A DNA stretch of 64,000 bases from Alteromonas hispanica (GTDB lineage: Bacteria > Pseudomonadota > Gammaproteobacteria > Enterobacterales > Alteromonadaceae), in assembly GCF_010500915.1 (NCBI RefSeq), contig NZ_JAAAWP010000009.1:1-64000 (forward strand), written 5' to 3'. The notes beneath the pieces are model-generated. The model searched no databases. It was not told the DNA's origin and worked only from the letters and a program-made list of their open reading frames with translations. Each line of letters opens with the position of its first letter. Within the stretch, counting starts at the first letter, position 1. Both the position numbers and the translations under genes were made by a program. This document shows, one piece after another, positions 28,106-38,600 of this stretch.

Positions 28106-28735
28106 ATGGGTTCGAATATAACGAAGCGCGATGAAGCTGCTTTGAGTACAACAGGTTCTGCTGAAACAGCCACAGACACCATTACTTTTATTCAACTGAG
28201 TCCAGAACATTTTGAAGGTGTAATTGAGCTGGGTAATTCGGTTCACGGTGATAATTATTTAACGCCTGAGTTACTGGCTAATTATTACAACCGCAGCTTT
28301 CATAACAATATTAATGCGAGCTGGCTTGCCCTGCAAAACAATACAGTTGTAGGTTTTAGACTTACCTTTGCTCATACCCAATGGACACAAGATGAATGGT
28401 GTTCTCCACACTTGTGGAACGTGGATAAAGAAAAGGTATGCTACTTTAAGTGCAATACGGTTAGCCCCTTAAAGCAAGCTTTAGGTATTGGCAGCGCGCT
28501 ATTAGCAAAATCCATAGAGAGTGCTAAAGCACAAGGCGCCGTTGCTGGGCTTGCACATATTTGGCTAGCAAGTCCTGGAAATAGTGCATTTAAGTATTTT
28601 TCGAAAAATGGTGGAGTGCTTGTGAGAAAGCACGCGAATAAATGGCAGCACGCTTCTATCCACGAAGGCTACGACTGCCCAGTTTGTTCTGGGTATTGTG
28701 AGTGTGAAGGCGCAGAGATGCTCCTTTCGTTTTAA
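28106..28735 (+). CDS. GNAT-family N-acetyltransferase with C-terminal Cys-rich tail
   Basis: Protein of 209 residues with a GNAT core (about 25-170). Strand four and the acetyl-CoA loop are seen at VSPLKQALGIGSALLAKSIESAKAQG, where a Q/R-x-x-G-x-G/A-type loop lies. After the core comes an unusual tail, YDCPVCSGYCECEGAEMLLSF, with four Cys in CxxCxxxCxC spacing that could hold a metal. Substrate unknown. It sits 4 bp after the DUF2721 gene and converges on tyrS. Confidence 0.75.
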   Translation: MGSNITKRDEAALSTTGSAETATDTITFIQLSPEHFEGVIELGNSVHGDNYLTPELLANYYNRSFHNNINASWLALQNNTVVGFRLTFAHTQWTQDEWCSPHLWNVDKEKVCYFKCNTVSPLKQALGIGSALLAKSIESAKAQGAVAGLAHIWLASPGNSAFKYFSKNGGVLVRKHANKWQHASIHEGYDCPVCSGYCECEGAEMLLSF

Positions 28736-28754
28736 ACGCACTTTTGTCAAAAAA

Positions 28755-28780
28755 AAAGCCCGCTCAAATTTGCGGGCTTT
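28755..28780 (-). terminator. Terminator of tyrS, possibly bidirectional
   Basis: AAAGCCCGC pairs with GCGGGCTTT around an 8-base loop. Read leftward, it is followed by a run of T (A on the plus strand at 28749-28757), which suits tyrS. It also closes the rightward GNAT gene. Confidence 0.85.
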
Positions 28781-28802
28781 CAAATAGAATTTTAGTGAAG
28801 CA

Positions 28803-30002
28803 TTAAGCTAGCGTGATACGAGCGAACTTGCGTTTACCTACCTGATACACGTTTTCACCTTTTTCGGTAATCACTAAACGGGTGTCTTCTACTTTGTCGC
28901 CGTTTATTTTAACTGCGCCTTGCTTAATCATGCGCATGGCATCTGACGTTGAACCAACAAGCTTCGCTTCTTTTAACAAATTGCCAATAGCGATGCCTTC
29001 GTCGCTTAATACGATTTCAAGCTCTGGCATGTCATCAGGGATAGCATTTTTCTGGAAGCGTTGGATAAAGTCTTGGTGTGCGCCTTCTGCTGCTGCATCG
29101 TCGTGGAAACGAGCAATGATTTCTTTTGCCAGCATGATTTTAATATCGCGAGGGTTCTCTCCGCTTTCAACGCGAGCTTTAAGCTCGGCAATTTCCTCAA
29201 GAGGACGGAAGCTAACTAGGTCATAGTAGCGCCACATCAAATCATCAGAAATAGACATTACCTTACCGAACATCTCATTAGGCGTGTCTGTAATACCAAT
29301 GTAATTGTTCAACGACTTTGACATTTTCTGAACGCCGTCTAGGCCTTCAAGTAGCGGAACCATCACAATCGACTGCTGCTTTTGCCCCTGCTCTTTTTGA
29401 AGCTCACGCCCCATAAGTAGGTTAAAGCGCTGATCGGTACCGCCTAACTCAACATCTGATTCAAGAGCCACAGAGTCCCAACCTTGCACCAGCGGATACA
29501 AGAACTCGTGAATAGCGATAGGCTGGCCGTTGTTGTAACGCTTTTTAAAGTCATCACGCTCTAGCATACGGGCAACGGTTTGGCTTGCTGCAAGTTTGAT
29601 CATGCCCGCCGCACCAAGTCCGTCCATCCATTCAGAGTTAAAACGAATTTCTGTTTTCTCTTTGTCTAAAATTTTGAAGACTTGCTCTTGATATGTTTTA
29701 GCGTTTTCTAGTACTTGCTCTTTGCTCAACGGCTTGCGGGTAACGTTCTTGCCCGTTGGATCGCCAATAAGGCCGGTAAAGTCGCCAATGAGAAAAACGA
29801 CTTTATGCCCAAGCTGTTGGAAAGTGCGCAACTTGTTAATTAGCACAGTGTGACCAAGATGAAGATCAGGCGCAGTAGGATCGAACCCAGCTTTAATTGT
29901 TAGGGTTTTTCCAGATTTTAATTTTTCAATCAAATCCTCTTCAGGGAGAATTTCATCAACGCCCCGTTTAATCTCAGCGAGAGCCGTTTGCCAGTCAGTC
30001 AT
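28803..30002 (-). CDS. tyrS: Tyrosyl-tRNA synthetase
   Basis: Class I synthetase of 399 residues that charges tRNA-Tyr. The HIGH-type motif is HLGH (48-51, in [14 protein letters not shown]) and the KMSKS motif is present (about 230). A C-terminal S4 RNA-binding domain (about 337-397) shows [25 protein letters not shown]. Length and motif spacing fit the shorter gammaproteobacterial TyrS type rather than the 424-residue E. coli form. It is divergent from the mepM-type gene, a neighbour pair common in this class. Ends at a strong terminator. Confidence 0.97.
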   Translation of the reverse strand: MTDWQTALAEIKRGVDEILPEEDLIEKLKSGKTLTIKAGFDPTAPDLHLGHTVLINKLRTFQQLGHKVVFLIGDFTGLIGDPTGKNVTRKPLSKEQVLENAKTYQEQVFKILDKEKTEIRFNSEWMDGLGAAGMIKLAASQTVARMLERDDFKKRYNNGQPIAIHEFLYPLVQGWDSVALESDVELGGTDQRFNLLMGRELQKEQGQKQQSIVMVPLLEGLDGVQKMSKSLNNYIGITDTPNEMFGKVMSISDDLMWRYYDLVSFRPLEEIAELKARVESGENPRDIKIMLAKEIIARFHDDAAAEGAHQDFIQRFQKNAIPDDMPELEIVLSDEGIAIGNLLKEAKLVGSTSDAMRMIKQGAVKINGDKVEDTRLVITEKGENVYQVGKRKFARITLA

Positions 30003-30330
30003 TTGTTAATCACACTCTTTGATAACAGTCATTTATTAATGAGCGGCATTTTACGCATACAAGGGAACCATTAAAAGGTTTAGTCGTCAAAAATCGGAAT
30101 ACCAAACGTCATATTACCGATAAGGGCATTACAGTGGCTAAAAATGGCAGGTCAAAAGCGTCAAAGTAAATTAGCAACACAGGTGAACATCACCATACAT
30201 GCTTATATTTTATGCTAATTTGTGACGAGAAAAGTTGCATTTGTATGCAACCTATGTGAAATAGTATTATCGAGATAAATAATGTGAAAAATGGTACCCT
30301 GCAGACAAGGTTTCTCTGGTGGTCAGTAGT
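30003..30330 (+). promoter_or_regulatory. Divergent tyrS / mepM intergenic region with palindromes
   Basis: A 328-bp gap between divergent genes. Two inverted repeats lie on the mepM side: GGTGA-ACA-TCACC (30182-30194) and GTTGCAT-TTGT-ATGCAAC (30234-30251, perfect 7-bp arms). Either may be an operator for the endopeptidase gene. No T-box or other aminoacylation leader was recognised on the tyrS side. Confidence 0.4.
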
Positions 30331-31659
30331 ATGAGAAAGACATTAGACGCTTCTAAAGCAGTCAATTTAATTAAAAAGTTACCAAAGCAGCACCGGACAG
30401 GCTTGGCCATTGCCAGCATGTTTTTAGGCGCGCTAATCCTTTTACCGTCAGAGCCGGTGGAAGCGAGTCGTCACACCGAAGCAATGGCACTTGATGCGGG
30501 TGTTCGCTATCCTATTGCTATTGATCTAACGCCTTCCTCTGATGTTTTTGTGGGCGAAGACGAGTCGTCTTGGCATACCTATAAGGTGCGAAGCGGCGAC
30601 ACCCTAGCTAAAATTTTCAAACGAGCCGGGTTCACATCACGGGATGTTTACAATGTCACTAACGCTGGCGAGTTAACTAAAACCCTCGTAACTCTGCTTC
30701 CCGGAGATGAGCTTTCATTTAAAGCAGATAATGAAGGCCGTTTTAGTGAACTCAAATACGCGCTTTCGCCCACAGAAACTCTATTGGTGCGCCAAGATAA
30801 AAGCGAAAGCAATGCAAAAAAACTGACCGCAGAGCTGGAAAAGCGCAATGTAGATATTCGCTACAATTTTGCGCAAGGTGAAATTAAATCAAGCTTCTGG
30901 AACGCAGCCCGCGATGCAGGCATGAGTAGCAATCAAATAATGAACCTTGCGGGTATTTTTGGCTGGGATATTGATTTCGCAATGGAAATACGCGCTGGAG
31001 ACACCTTCAACGTGGTGTTTGAAGAACAATATATTGACGGCGAGTTTGTTGGTTATGGCGATATTGTAGCCGCCGAATTTACTAACCAAGGCGAACAGTT
31101 CAGCGCCATATTGCATGAAGACGGCCGTTACTACACACCCGACGGCCGCAGCATGCGTAAAAGCTTCTTGCGCGCACCGGTTAACTTTAGATACGTAAGC
31201 TCCAACTTTACTAAAGCCCGATTCCACCCGGTACAAAAGCGTTGGAAAGCCCACAGAGGTACGGACTATGTTGCCAAAGTAGGCACACCCGTCATGGCTG
31301 CTGGTGATGGTAAAGTAGTGAAGTCGTCTTATGACAAATACAATGGTCACCACGTATTTATAAAGCACGGTGAGAAATACACCACTAAATACCTGCACTT
31401 TAGAAAGCGCGCAGTAAAAGTGGGTGATACGGTAAAACAAGGGCAAACCATTGGTTATCTCGGCAGCACTGGGCTTGCTTCTGGCCCTCACGTTCACTAC
31501 GAATTTTTAGTGGATGGCGTGCACCGTAACCCCAGAACGGTTCAATTACCAAAGGCATTACCTATTGCAAAAGAAGAACGTGCAAGGTTTATGGAAATTG
31601 CATCAGTAAGACAAGAGCAGCTGGATAACAACAAGCGTATTATGCTTGCTATGCGATAA
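30331..31659 (+). CDS. Murein DD-endopeptidase, MepM-like (LysM/OapA plus peptidase M23)
   Basis: Envelope protein of 442 residues. An N-terminal signal anchor (GLAIASMFLGALILLPS, about 30-46) is followed by a LysM-like OapA domain (HTYKVRSGDTLAKIFKRAGF, about 83-102), a linker domain and a C-terminal M23 metallopeptidase (about 290-395). Zinc-site motifs are HRGTDYVAKVGTPV and GPHVHYEFLVDG. It should cut cross-links in peptidoglycan to allow growth. ATG 30331 is chosen; a GTG at 30319 would add four residues. anmK follows after 40 bp, so hydrolysis and recycling of wall fragments are linked. Confidence 0.92.
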   Translation: MRKTLDASKAVNLIKKLPKQHRTGLAIASMFLGALILLPSEPVEASRHTEAMALDAGVRYPIAIDLTPSSDVFVGEDESSWHTYKVRSGDTLAKIFKRAGFTSRDVYNVTNAGELTKTLVTLLPGDELSFKADNEGRFSELKYALSPTETLLVRQDKSESNAKKLTAELEKRNVDIRYNFAQGEIKSSFWNAARDAGMSSNQIMNLAGIFGWDIDFAMEIRAGDTFNVVFEEQYIDGEFVGYGDIVAAEFTNQGEQFSAILHEDGRYYTPDGRSMRKSFLRAPVNFRYVSSNFTKARFHPVQKRWKAHRGTDYVAKVGTPVMAAGDGKVVKSSYDKYNGHHVFIKHGEKYTTKYLHFRKRAVKVGDTVKQGQTIGYLGSTGLASGPHVHYEFLVDGVHRNPRTVQLPKALPIAKEERARFMEIASVRQEQLDNNKRIMLAMR

Positions 31660-31699
31660 CACCTTGACTAAACAAACAGCAAAACTAAAGGCCCGGTAA

Positions 31700-32935
31700 A
31701 TGGCCAAGTACATCGGTTTGATGTCTGGAACAAGCATGGACGGCGTAGATGCCGTCCTTTGCGATATAACCAGAGATTCTTGCAATACGCTAGCTGCTTA
31801 CTCTCTACCCTACCCCAAGGAACTTCTTGTTGCGCTTAACGCATTGTGCGTAGAAGGCGCAAACGAACTTAATACGCTAGCCGTGGCCGATAGGCTTGTG
31901 GCAGAGGTGTTTGCCGACGCTGTTAACTCGCTGCTAAAGCAAGAGAACCTATCTCCTTTTGATATAACAGCCATTGGATCTCATGGGCAAACAGTCAGAC
32001 ACCATCCTAATTGCGACGTGCTTTCGGTAAGCTTTGGCAAAGACAATATACGCGGTTTCACGTGTCAAATTGGCGATGCAAATACGTTAGCAGTATTAAC
32101 GGATATTGACGTAGTCGCCGACTTCAGGAAAAAAGACATTGCACTGGGTGGGCAAGGCGCTCCTCTTGTTCCCGCTTATCACAATGCGGTTTTTTCACAC
32201 CCATCAAAATATCGAGTTTTGGTAAATATTGGCGGTATTGCAAACATTACGGTTCTCTCGCCGAGTAAACTTCAGCATTCACCTATGGGTTTTGACACCG
32301 GTCCAGGTAATACCTTGATGGACAACTGGATTCGACTGCATCTCAACAAAACATACGACAGCAACGGTGAGTGGGCGTCCACAGGCACTGTAAATGAAGA
32401 GCTGCTCACTCACATGCTTAAGGATAAGTACTTCGCGCTGCCATTTCCTAAAAGCACAGGGCGTGAGTATTTTAATATAGATTGGTTGAGCAATTACCTT
32501 TCCTCTTCATTTGCGGCCCACCCGGGCAAAGAGGACGCCAGTTCAGAAAATGAAAATAGTAAAGAAAACGGGCTTCAGCCATGTGATATACAGGCAACTC
32601 TTTTAGCATTAACTGCGCACACAATATCTGACGGTATTCAGCACGCGATTAAAGAGACTTTGAGCAAAAACGGTAATGCTGTAGCTGAGGGCATTGAAGT
32701 TATAGCCTGTGGCGGTGGAGCTTTTAACCGCGAACTCATGGACCACCTCACCATAGCCTTACCAAATTATAAGGTTTTGACTTCGCACACGTTAGGTATA
32801 CACCCGCAACATGTTGAAGGAGCCGCGTTTGCATGGCTAGCTTTTGCGAATTTAAATAATATTAAAGGAAATGTGCCTCAGGTTACTGGAGCCAGCAGAG
32901 CCGCGGTTCTAGGGGCGCTTTATAAAAAAGAGTAA
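31700..32935 (+). CDS. anmK: Anhydro-N-acetylmuramic acid kinase
   Basis: Cytoplasmic kinase of 411 residues that opens and phosphorylates 1,6-anhydro-MurNAc to MurNAc-6-phosphate during wall recycling. The ATP-binding start KYIGLMSGTSMDGVDAVL is characteristic, as are IGSHGQTVRHHP, VNIGGIANITVL, GFDTGPGNTLMDNWI and ACGGGAFNRELMDHL. It is about 40 residues longer than the E. coli enzyme, partly through an acidic Ser/Glu/Asn-rich insert near residues 275-292 (GKEDASSENENSKENG). It lies behind the mepM-type gene, a common arrangement in gammaproteobacteria. Confidence 0.95.
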   Translation: MAKYIGLMSGTSMDGVDAVLCDITRDSCNTLAAYSLPYPKELLVALNALCVEGANELNTLAVADRLVAEVFADAVNSLLKQENLSPFDITAIGSHGQTVRHHPNCDVLSVSFGKDNIRGFTCQIGDANTLAVLTDIDVVADFRKKDIALGGQGAPLVPAYHNAVFSHPSKYRVLVNIGGIANITVLSPSKLQHSPMGFDTGPGNTLMDNWIRLHLNKTYDSNGEWASTGTVNEELLTHMLKDKYFALPFPKSTGREYFNIDWLSNYLSSSFAAHPGKEDASSENENSKENGLQPCDIQATLLALTAHTISDGIQHAIKETLSKNGNAVAEGIEVIACGGGAFNRELMDHLTIALPNYKVLTSHTLGIHPQHVEGAAFAWLAFANLNNIKGNVPQVTGASRAAVLGALYKKE

Positions 32936-33068
32936 CACGCCCTAGCTTTTACAGACTCAAAACATCTTTATTATAAAGTTTCGCACTAATATCACCTATT
33001 GAATCAATCCAAGTTACACCCACCTAAGTATTCACTACGACTAAAGTAGAAACCATAAAGGATACTTA

Positions 33069-34190
33069 ATGACAGATTCAGCATTATTCCAACCCATTGA
33101 ATGGGCTGGAAAGACATTGCAAAATAGAATGGTACTGGCGCCTATGACCCGAGGCCGCGCAGGAAATGAAAACATTCCTAACAAAATTATGGGCGATCAA
33201 TACGTTCAGCGTGCCGACGCAGGGCTCATTATTTCCGAGGCTACATCAATATCCCCTGAGGGCGTGGGCTGGGTTAATGCGCCGGGTATCTATACCGACG
33301 AAATGGTAGAAGGCTGGCGCTCAATAATAAACCGCGTACACAACGCTGGCGGTAAAATAGTATTACAGCTTTGGCATACTGGCCGCGCTTCGCACAGCGA
33401 CTTCCACAACGGTGAACTGCCGTTTTCAGCCTCGGCCATAAAAATTGAAGGCGACGAAATCCATACGCCCAAAGGTAAAAAGCCTTACGAAGTACCTCGC
33501 GCTATGACGGCCGATGATATTCAGCGCACGGTAGAAGACTTCAAAAAAGCGGCGATAAATGCAAAAGCGGCTGGCTTCGACGGTATCGAAGTTCATGCGG
33601 CTAATGGTTATCTCATAAATCAATTTTTAGATAGCCGCAGCAATCAGCGTGATGATGCGTATGGCGGTAGCTTAGAAAACCGTTACCGCTTTCTCTCTGA
33701 GGTAATGGATGCCGTGCTTAGCGTTTGGCCAGCACAGGATGTGGGCGTTCGTCTCTCGCCAAACGGTGTATTTAACGACATGGGCGCAGACGATTACAGA
33801 GAAACGTTCACCTATGTTGCTCAGCAGCTGAATAAACTGAAAGTAGGCTACCTACATGTTATGGACGGATTGGCGTTTGGTTTTCACGAACGCGGCGAGC
33901 CAATGACCCTAGCAGAGTTCAGAGCCTTGTTCGACGGTCTAATTATCGGTAACTGTGGTTACACAAAAGAAGAAGCTGAAAAGCGAATTAGTGATGGCGA
34001 TGGTGACATGATTGCGTTTGGCAGACCATGGATCACTAACCCCGACCTTCCAACGCGCTTTAAGAACGACTATCCGCTTACACCATTTGATGACCCATCC
34101 ACATGGTATGGTGGCGACGAGGAAGGTTATACCGACTACGAAACCTATGAGGAATCTAGCGGTAAAGAGGCGATGTCCTCGCTAACCTAA
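33069..34190 (+). CDS. Old Yellow Enzyme family alkene reductase (NemA-like)
   Basis: FMN-dependent TIM-barrel oxidoreductase of 373 residues that reduces activated alkenes, quinones or nitro compounds with NAD(P)H. Features are MVLAPMTRGRAGNENIPN, IVLQLWHTGRASH with the substrate-region residues, GFDGIEVHAANGYLINQFLDSRSNQRDDAYGGSLENRYRF and a late FGRPWITNPDLP phosphate-binding segment. The length is typical of NemA/morphinone reductase-type enzymes. AAAGGAT precedes the ATG. A good terminator follows. No regulator gene adjoins it. Confidence 0.93.
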   Translation: MTDSALFQPIEWAGKTLQNRMVLAPMTRGRAGNENIPNKIMGDQYVQRADAGLIISEATSISPEGVGWVNAPGIYTDEMVEGWRSIINRVHNAGGKIVLQLWHTGRASHSDFHNGELPFSASAIKIEGDEIHTPKGKKPYEVPRAMTADDIQRTVEDFKKAAINAKAAGFDGIEVHAANGYLINQFLDSRSNQRDDAYGGSLENRYRFLSEVMDAVLSVWPAQDVGVRLSPNGVFNDMGADDYRETFTYVAQQLNKLKVGYLHVMDGLAFGFHERGEPMTLAEFRALFDGLIIGNCGYTKEEAEKRISDGDGDMIAFGRPWITNPDLPTRFKNDYPLTPFDDPSTWYGGDEEGYTDYETYEESSGKEAMSSLT

Positions 34191-34220
34191 CCCTCACTAC
34201 CATAAAGTCATGCTCAAAAG

Positions 34221-34257
34221 CGCCTAATCGTTTTACTGCGATTAGGCGTTTTTATTT
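34221..34257 (+). terminator. Rho-independent terminator after the alkene reductase gene
   Basis: CGCCTAATCG (34221-34230) pairs with CGATTAGGCG (34239-34248) around 8 bases, followed by TTTTTATTT. Confidence 0.9.
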
Positions 34258-34392
34258 GAGGTACCCGCCCTAGCCGCCACATCATTTGTAATCCTTTTTA
34301 TCACAGAGCTGTAAAAATTGAATAGTACGCACGGCGATACTGATAAGCACTGTGGCTTTTAACGCTACCGTAATCACTGAATGGAGAACGTT

Positions 34393-34620
34393 ATGCCCTA
34401 CGATAAAAAAAGCGACTTACCTGAACAGGTTCAAGATAACCTACCCTCTCATGCCGAAGAAATTTTCAAAGAGGCATATAACAATGCCTATGAACAATAT
34501 AAAGACCCGGACGATAGAGATGGTGATGACTCACGAGAAGAGGTTGCCTTTAAAGTAGCTTGGTCGGCAGTAAAGCAAAAGTATGAGAAGAATGAAAACG
34601 GTGATTGGGTGAAGAAATGA
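34393..34620 (+). CDS. chaB: ChaB family protein
   Basis: Small cytoplasmic protein of 75 residues. It is nearly collinear with E. coli ChaB: MPYDKKSDLPEQVQDNLPSHA, IFKEAYNNAYEQYKDPDDR, and SREEVAFKVAWSAVKQKYEK. ChaB is described as a regulator of the cation antiporter ChaA, but chaA is not nearby, and solo ChaB is frequent. ATG 34393 is chosen because GGAG lies 7 bases upstream; an ATG at 34381 would add four residues and lack this spacing. Confidence 0.88.
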   Translation: MPYDKKSDLPEQVQDNLPSHAEEIFKEAYNNAYEQYKDPDDRDGDDSREEVAFKVAWSAVKQKYEKNENGDWVKK

Positions 34621-34766
34621 TAAGACCTACTGTCTTTTAATGCGCCGCTTGGCAAATTAACGCAGAAAATTTTTGTCATTCAATAAATTGTTACAAGTTG
34701 CCAGTAGCTATTAAGTAGGAGTACTGTAGTGTAAGTGTACACAATTTAATCAAGGGATTGATCCTC

Positions 34767-35667
34767 ATGCTTTCCATTAACCAACTTACAAAAACCTACT
34801 CTAACGGCGTGCGTGCCCTCGACGGTATTAATTTAAGTATTCCTAAAGGAATGTTCGGTCTTTTAGGGCCAAATGGCGCTGGCAAATCATCACTAATGCG
34901 CACTATTGCAACCTTGCAGGCACCAGATTCCGGCAGTATCACCTTTGACGGTACCGACGTAATTGCGAGTCCCAATGAATTGCGTCAGCGTCTTGGTTAC
35001 CTGCCACAAGATTTTGGTGTTTACCCTAGAATAAGCGCAGAAAAACTATTGGACCACCTGGCCATTTTAAAGGGGCTAAGTAACAAAGCCGAACGTAAAG
35101 AAGCAGTACAAGGCCTATTGGTACATACCAACTTATGGCAGCACCGGGATAAAGCAGTAAGCGGCTATTCAGGAGGAATGCGACAGCGGTTTGGAATAGC
35201 TCAGGCATTACTAGGCGATCCAGATTTAATTATTGTAGATGAACCTACCGCTGGGCTGGACCGCTGGGCTGGACCCAGAAGAGCGTAACCGATTCCATAA
35301 TTTACTGGTGAGTCTTGGTGAAGAAAAAGTGATTATTCTTTCCACACACATAGTTGATGATGTCTCGGAGTTGTGCCCGAACATGGCCGTTCTCGGGCAG
35401 GGTCAGATCCTTCTCGAAGGCAATCCTATAGAGCTGACCTACCAGCTAAAAGGACGCATTTGGTGTAAGCAAGTCAGTCTTGAAGAACTAAAAGAAATTG
35501 AACAGCAGTACAGCCTCATTTCATCGCGCCTTATAGCTGGAAAACATGTTGTTCATATCATGGCTGATGACGCACCGGAAGGGTTTGAAGCCGCACCGGC
35601 AAATCTCGAAGACGTCTACTTCTCAACGCTTTACGAATCTCGTAAAAACGCCGCGAAAGCAGCATAA
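34767..35667 (+). pseudogene. ABC transporter ATP-binding protein, frameshifted by a 13-bp duplication
   Basis: The gene would encode an ATPase of about 295 residues for the permease-peptidase downstream. Walker A (LGPNGAGKSS, 34-42), Q-loop, signature (YSGGMRQRFG) and Walker B (DLIIVDEPTAGLD) are in the first frame. The frame then breaks at an exact repeat (35248-35273) and ends at 35288 as DRWAGPRRA. The second frame resumes with TAGLDPEERNRF and keeps the H-loop (ILSTHIVDDV) and C-terminus to 35667. Removing one 13-bp copy restores the sequence TAGLDPEER exactly. As it stands the product lacks the D-loop/H-loop half. A start inside the second frame (35239) would lack Walker A. The permease gene follows after 11 bp. 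Confidence 0.88.
35248..35273 (+). repeat. Exact 13-bp tandem duplication breaking the ABC ATPase frame
   Basis: CCGCTGGGCTGGA occurs twice in direct succession (35248-35260 and 35261-35273). Thirteen is not a multiple of three, so the duplication shifts the frame. One copy fits the family sequence, the other is extra. Such perfect tandems can arise and revert by slippage. Confidence 0.95.
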
Positions 35668-35678
35668 GGAGAGCTGCT

Positions 35679-38600
35679 ATGTTTTTAAAGACGCTTGGTT
35701 TTGAATGGCGATATTATCTGCGTCAGCCATCTTTTATCGTTACTTCCTTAGTATTTTTCCTATTGCCGTTTTTAGCTACCGCAACAGACGGTGTGCGCAT
35801 TGGCGGTGGTGGTAATGTACTTTACAACGGCACCTATGCCATTGCGCAAACCATTCTAATTATGGGAGTTTTTGCACTCTTTTTACTTGTGAATTTTATC
35901 GCTGGCACCGCTACTCGTAATCATACTTCACAAATGAGTGAGCTAATCTACACGAGGCCAGTTAACCCTCTGCAATATCAACTGGGGCGTTTTTTAGGAG
36001 CGTTGCTGATAACGTTAACGGTGTTTGCAACTGTGCCATTGGGAATTCTAGTTGGCTCACTCATGCCATGGGTTGACCCAGAGCGCGTTGGTCCTACAAA
36101 TTTTAGTTTTTACTTAACCGTGTTTTTCTATATTACGGTTCCAGGCTTTCTAGCCATGGGTATGATTTTTTATGCGTTGACGCAGCGAGTACGCTCAATG
36201 ATGGCCGCATACCTGACCGCATTAGGCGTATTTATTGTGTACGTGGTAGGTGGAACGCTCACCAGCGAACCTGAATATCGCGAGATAGGCGCTTTACTTG
36301 ATCCATTTGCCTTACGCACTTTTGGCGAACTCAGCCGCTATTGGACTGTGTTTGATAAAAACCAAACTGTCATAACGCTGGAAGGAGTTTTGTTGCAAAA
36401 CAGGCTAATTTGGCTTGCTATCGGCGGTATAGTGCTGGTTCTATTCGGTAACTTATTCTCTTTCAAATGGCAACAAGGTAACAAAAAAATAAGGCCGACA
36501 AAGGCATCGAGAGTGCCAGCCCCAAGCGGTAACCGCATTGATTACCAAGCTTCTGCAGCACACCAGTGGCAAAAATTTATAACAACACTGGGCTTTGAAA
36601 TGCGCCAGGTTTTGTTCAGCCCAGCCATGATTGTGCTGATGTTATTTAGTATTTTCCAACTCTCTTCTTTGTATGCTGTTCCTTACGGTGGGCTATATGG
36701 CACAGACAACTGGCCGCTGACACAAACTATGACGGGCGCTATCGTGGACAATTTTGGTTTAACCATGATGATTGTGCTGATTTACTACAGCGGTGAAATT
36801 GTGTGGCGTGAACGCACCAGCGGAATGGGTGATATTATTGAGTCTACCCCCGTTTTTAATGCGGTATTCTGGGTGTCGAAGCTTCTATCTATGTGGGCTG
36901 TACTATCCGTGTTATACGCGGTAGGCATGGTTTTTACTATTTTCTTCCAGCTTTCCCAAGGCTATAGCAACCTCGAACTGGGCTTGTATATCAGTCAACT
37001 CTTCTATGTTGAGTTACTGCCTTGGATGTGGATAACAGTCCTGGTGTTTTTTATTCAAGTGCTTAGTCCAAATAAGTACTTAGGCATGTTGATCGCTTCA
37101 GCCTATTTAATTTCTTCTCTCGTACTTAATCAGATAGGTATAGAGCATAACATGTGGGCAATTGGTGGGGCACCAAACGTGTTATATTCCGACCTGAACG
37201 GCTATGGATGGTTCTTAACCGGCTTTAACTGGTACATGCTCTACTGGGGCGCATTAAGTCTGGCACTATCGGTGGTAGGCTATGGCCTTTGGCAACGCGG
37301 CCCTGAATCTAAGCTTAAAGATCGCGTTAAGTTGCTTGGCTATCAATTAGGTAAAAGCGGCAAAAGCTTGTTAGCAGCCAGCCTAGTAGTATTTATAGCT
37401 AGCGGCGGCTTTATTCATTACAACACCAAAATTCTCAATGAATTTGTAGGTCGAGATGAGGGTCTTGACAGGCGCGCTGAATACGAGCAAAAGTTCGTAG
37501 AGTTTGAAAATGCCAACATTCCGGTAATCACCAAAGTAAATGCGTTGGTGGATATCTACCCTCACCAGCGCCGCATTGAAGCTTCTGCTGAAGTAGTGGT
37601 TAAGAATAAGCAAGATACTCCTATCAGTCGCGTTTTAGTGTCTTATCCGCAGCATACTCCAGAGTGGAATATCGATATACCCGGCGCAGAAATTGTGGAA
37701 ATGATGCCAGAATACCGTTCAGCGTGGCTTGAATTCAAAAAGCCGTTGGCACCTGGTGCTGAAATCGCTGGTAACATTAGTGTTGTGAGGGATCACGCAG
37801 GCTTCAAAGATCGTGATTTCGATGTTGCTTTGGCCGAAAACGGCACCTTTATCGACAACTATTCACTTTTCCCCGTGATGGGGTTTCGCAGCGACTTGCT
37901 AATTAATGACCGCCATGAGCGTCGTAAACGGGGTTTACCTGAAAGGCCAAGAGCCAATAAGCTTGAAGATAGCAGTAAGTATTCACAAAGCTTTTTTGGC
38001 AAAGGCGTCGACTTTATAGACTTTGAAACCACCGTTTCAACCTCGCCAGAGCAGATCGCCATTGCCCCTGGATACTTGCAAAAAGAGTGGACAAAAAACG
38101 GCAGGCGCTATTTTCATTACAAAATGGATTCACCCATGGTGGCATTTTATTCTTTTTTATCTGCCAAACATGAAGTGAAACGCGATAAGCACAATGGCGT
38201 AAACATTGAAGTGTATTACGATGCTAAACATTCCTGGAATGTGGATGTGATGATACAGGGCGTAAAAGATTCACTGGACTACTTTGAAGCTGAATTTGGT
38301 CCTTATCAACATAAGCAAATGCGTATTATCGAATTTCCTGGCTATCGCTCTTTTGCACAAAGTTTTGCCAACACAGTGCCCTATTCTGAAAACATTGGCT
38401 TTATTGCAGATTTGCGCGATCCCGAAGCTATCGACTACGTGTATTATGTAACGGCTCATGAAGTAGCACACCAATGGTGGGGGCATCAGGTGGGCGCTGC
38501 GGATGTCCAAGGTAGCGCTATACTGTCAGAGAGTTTGTCTCAGTACAGTGCGATTATGGTGCTGAAAAAGCGCTACGGCGACAACCAGATTCGTCGCTTC

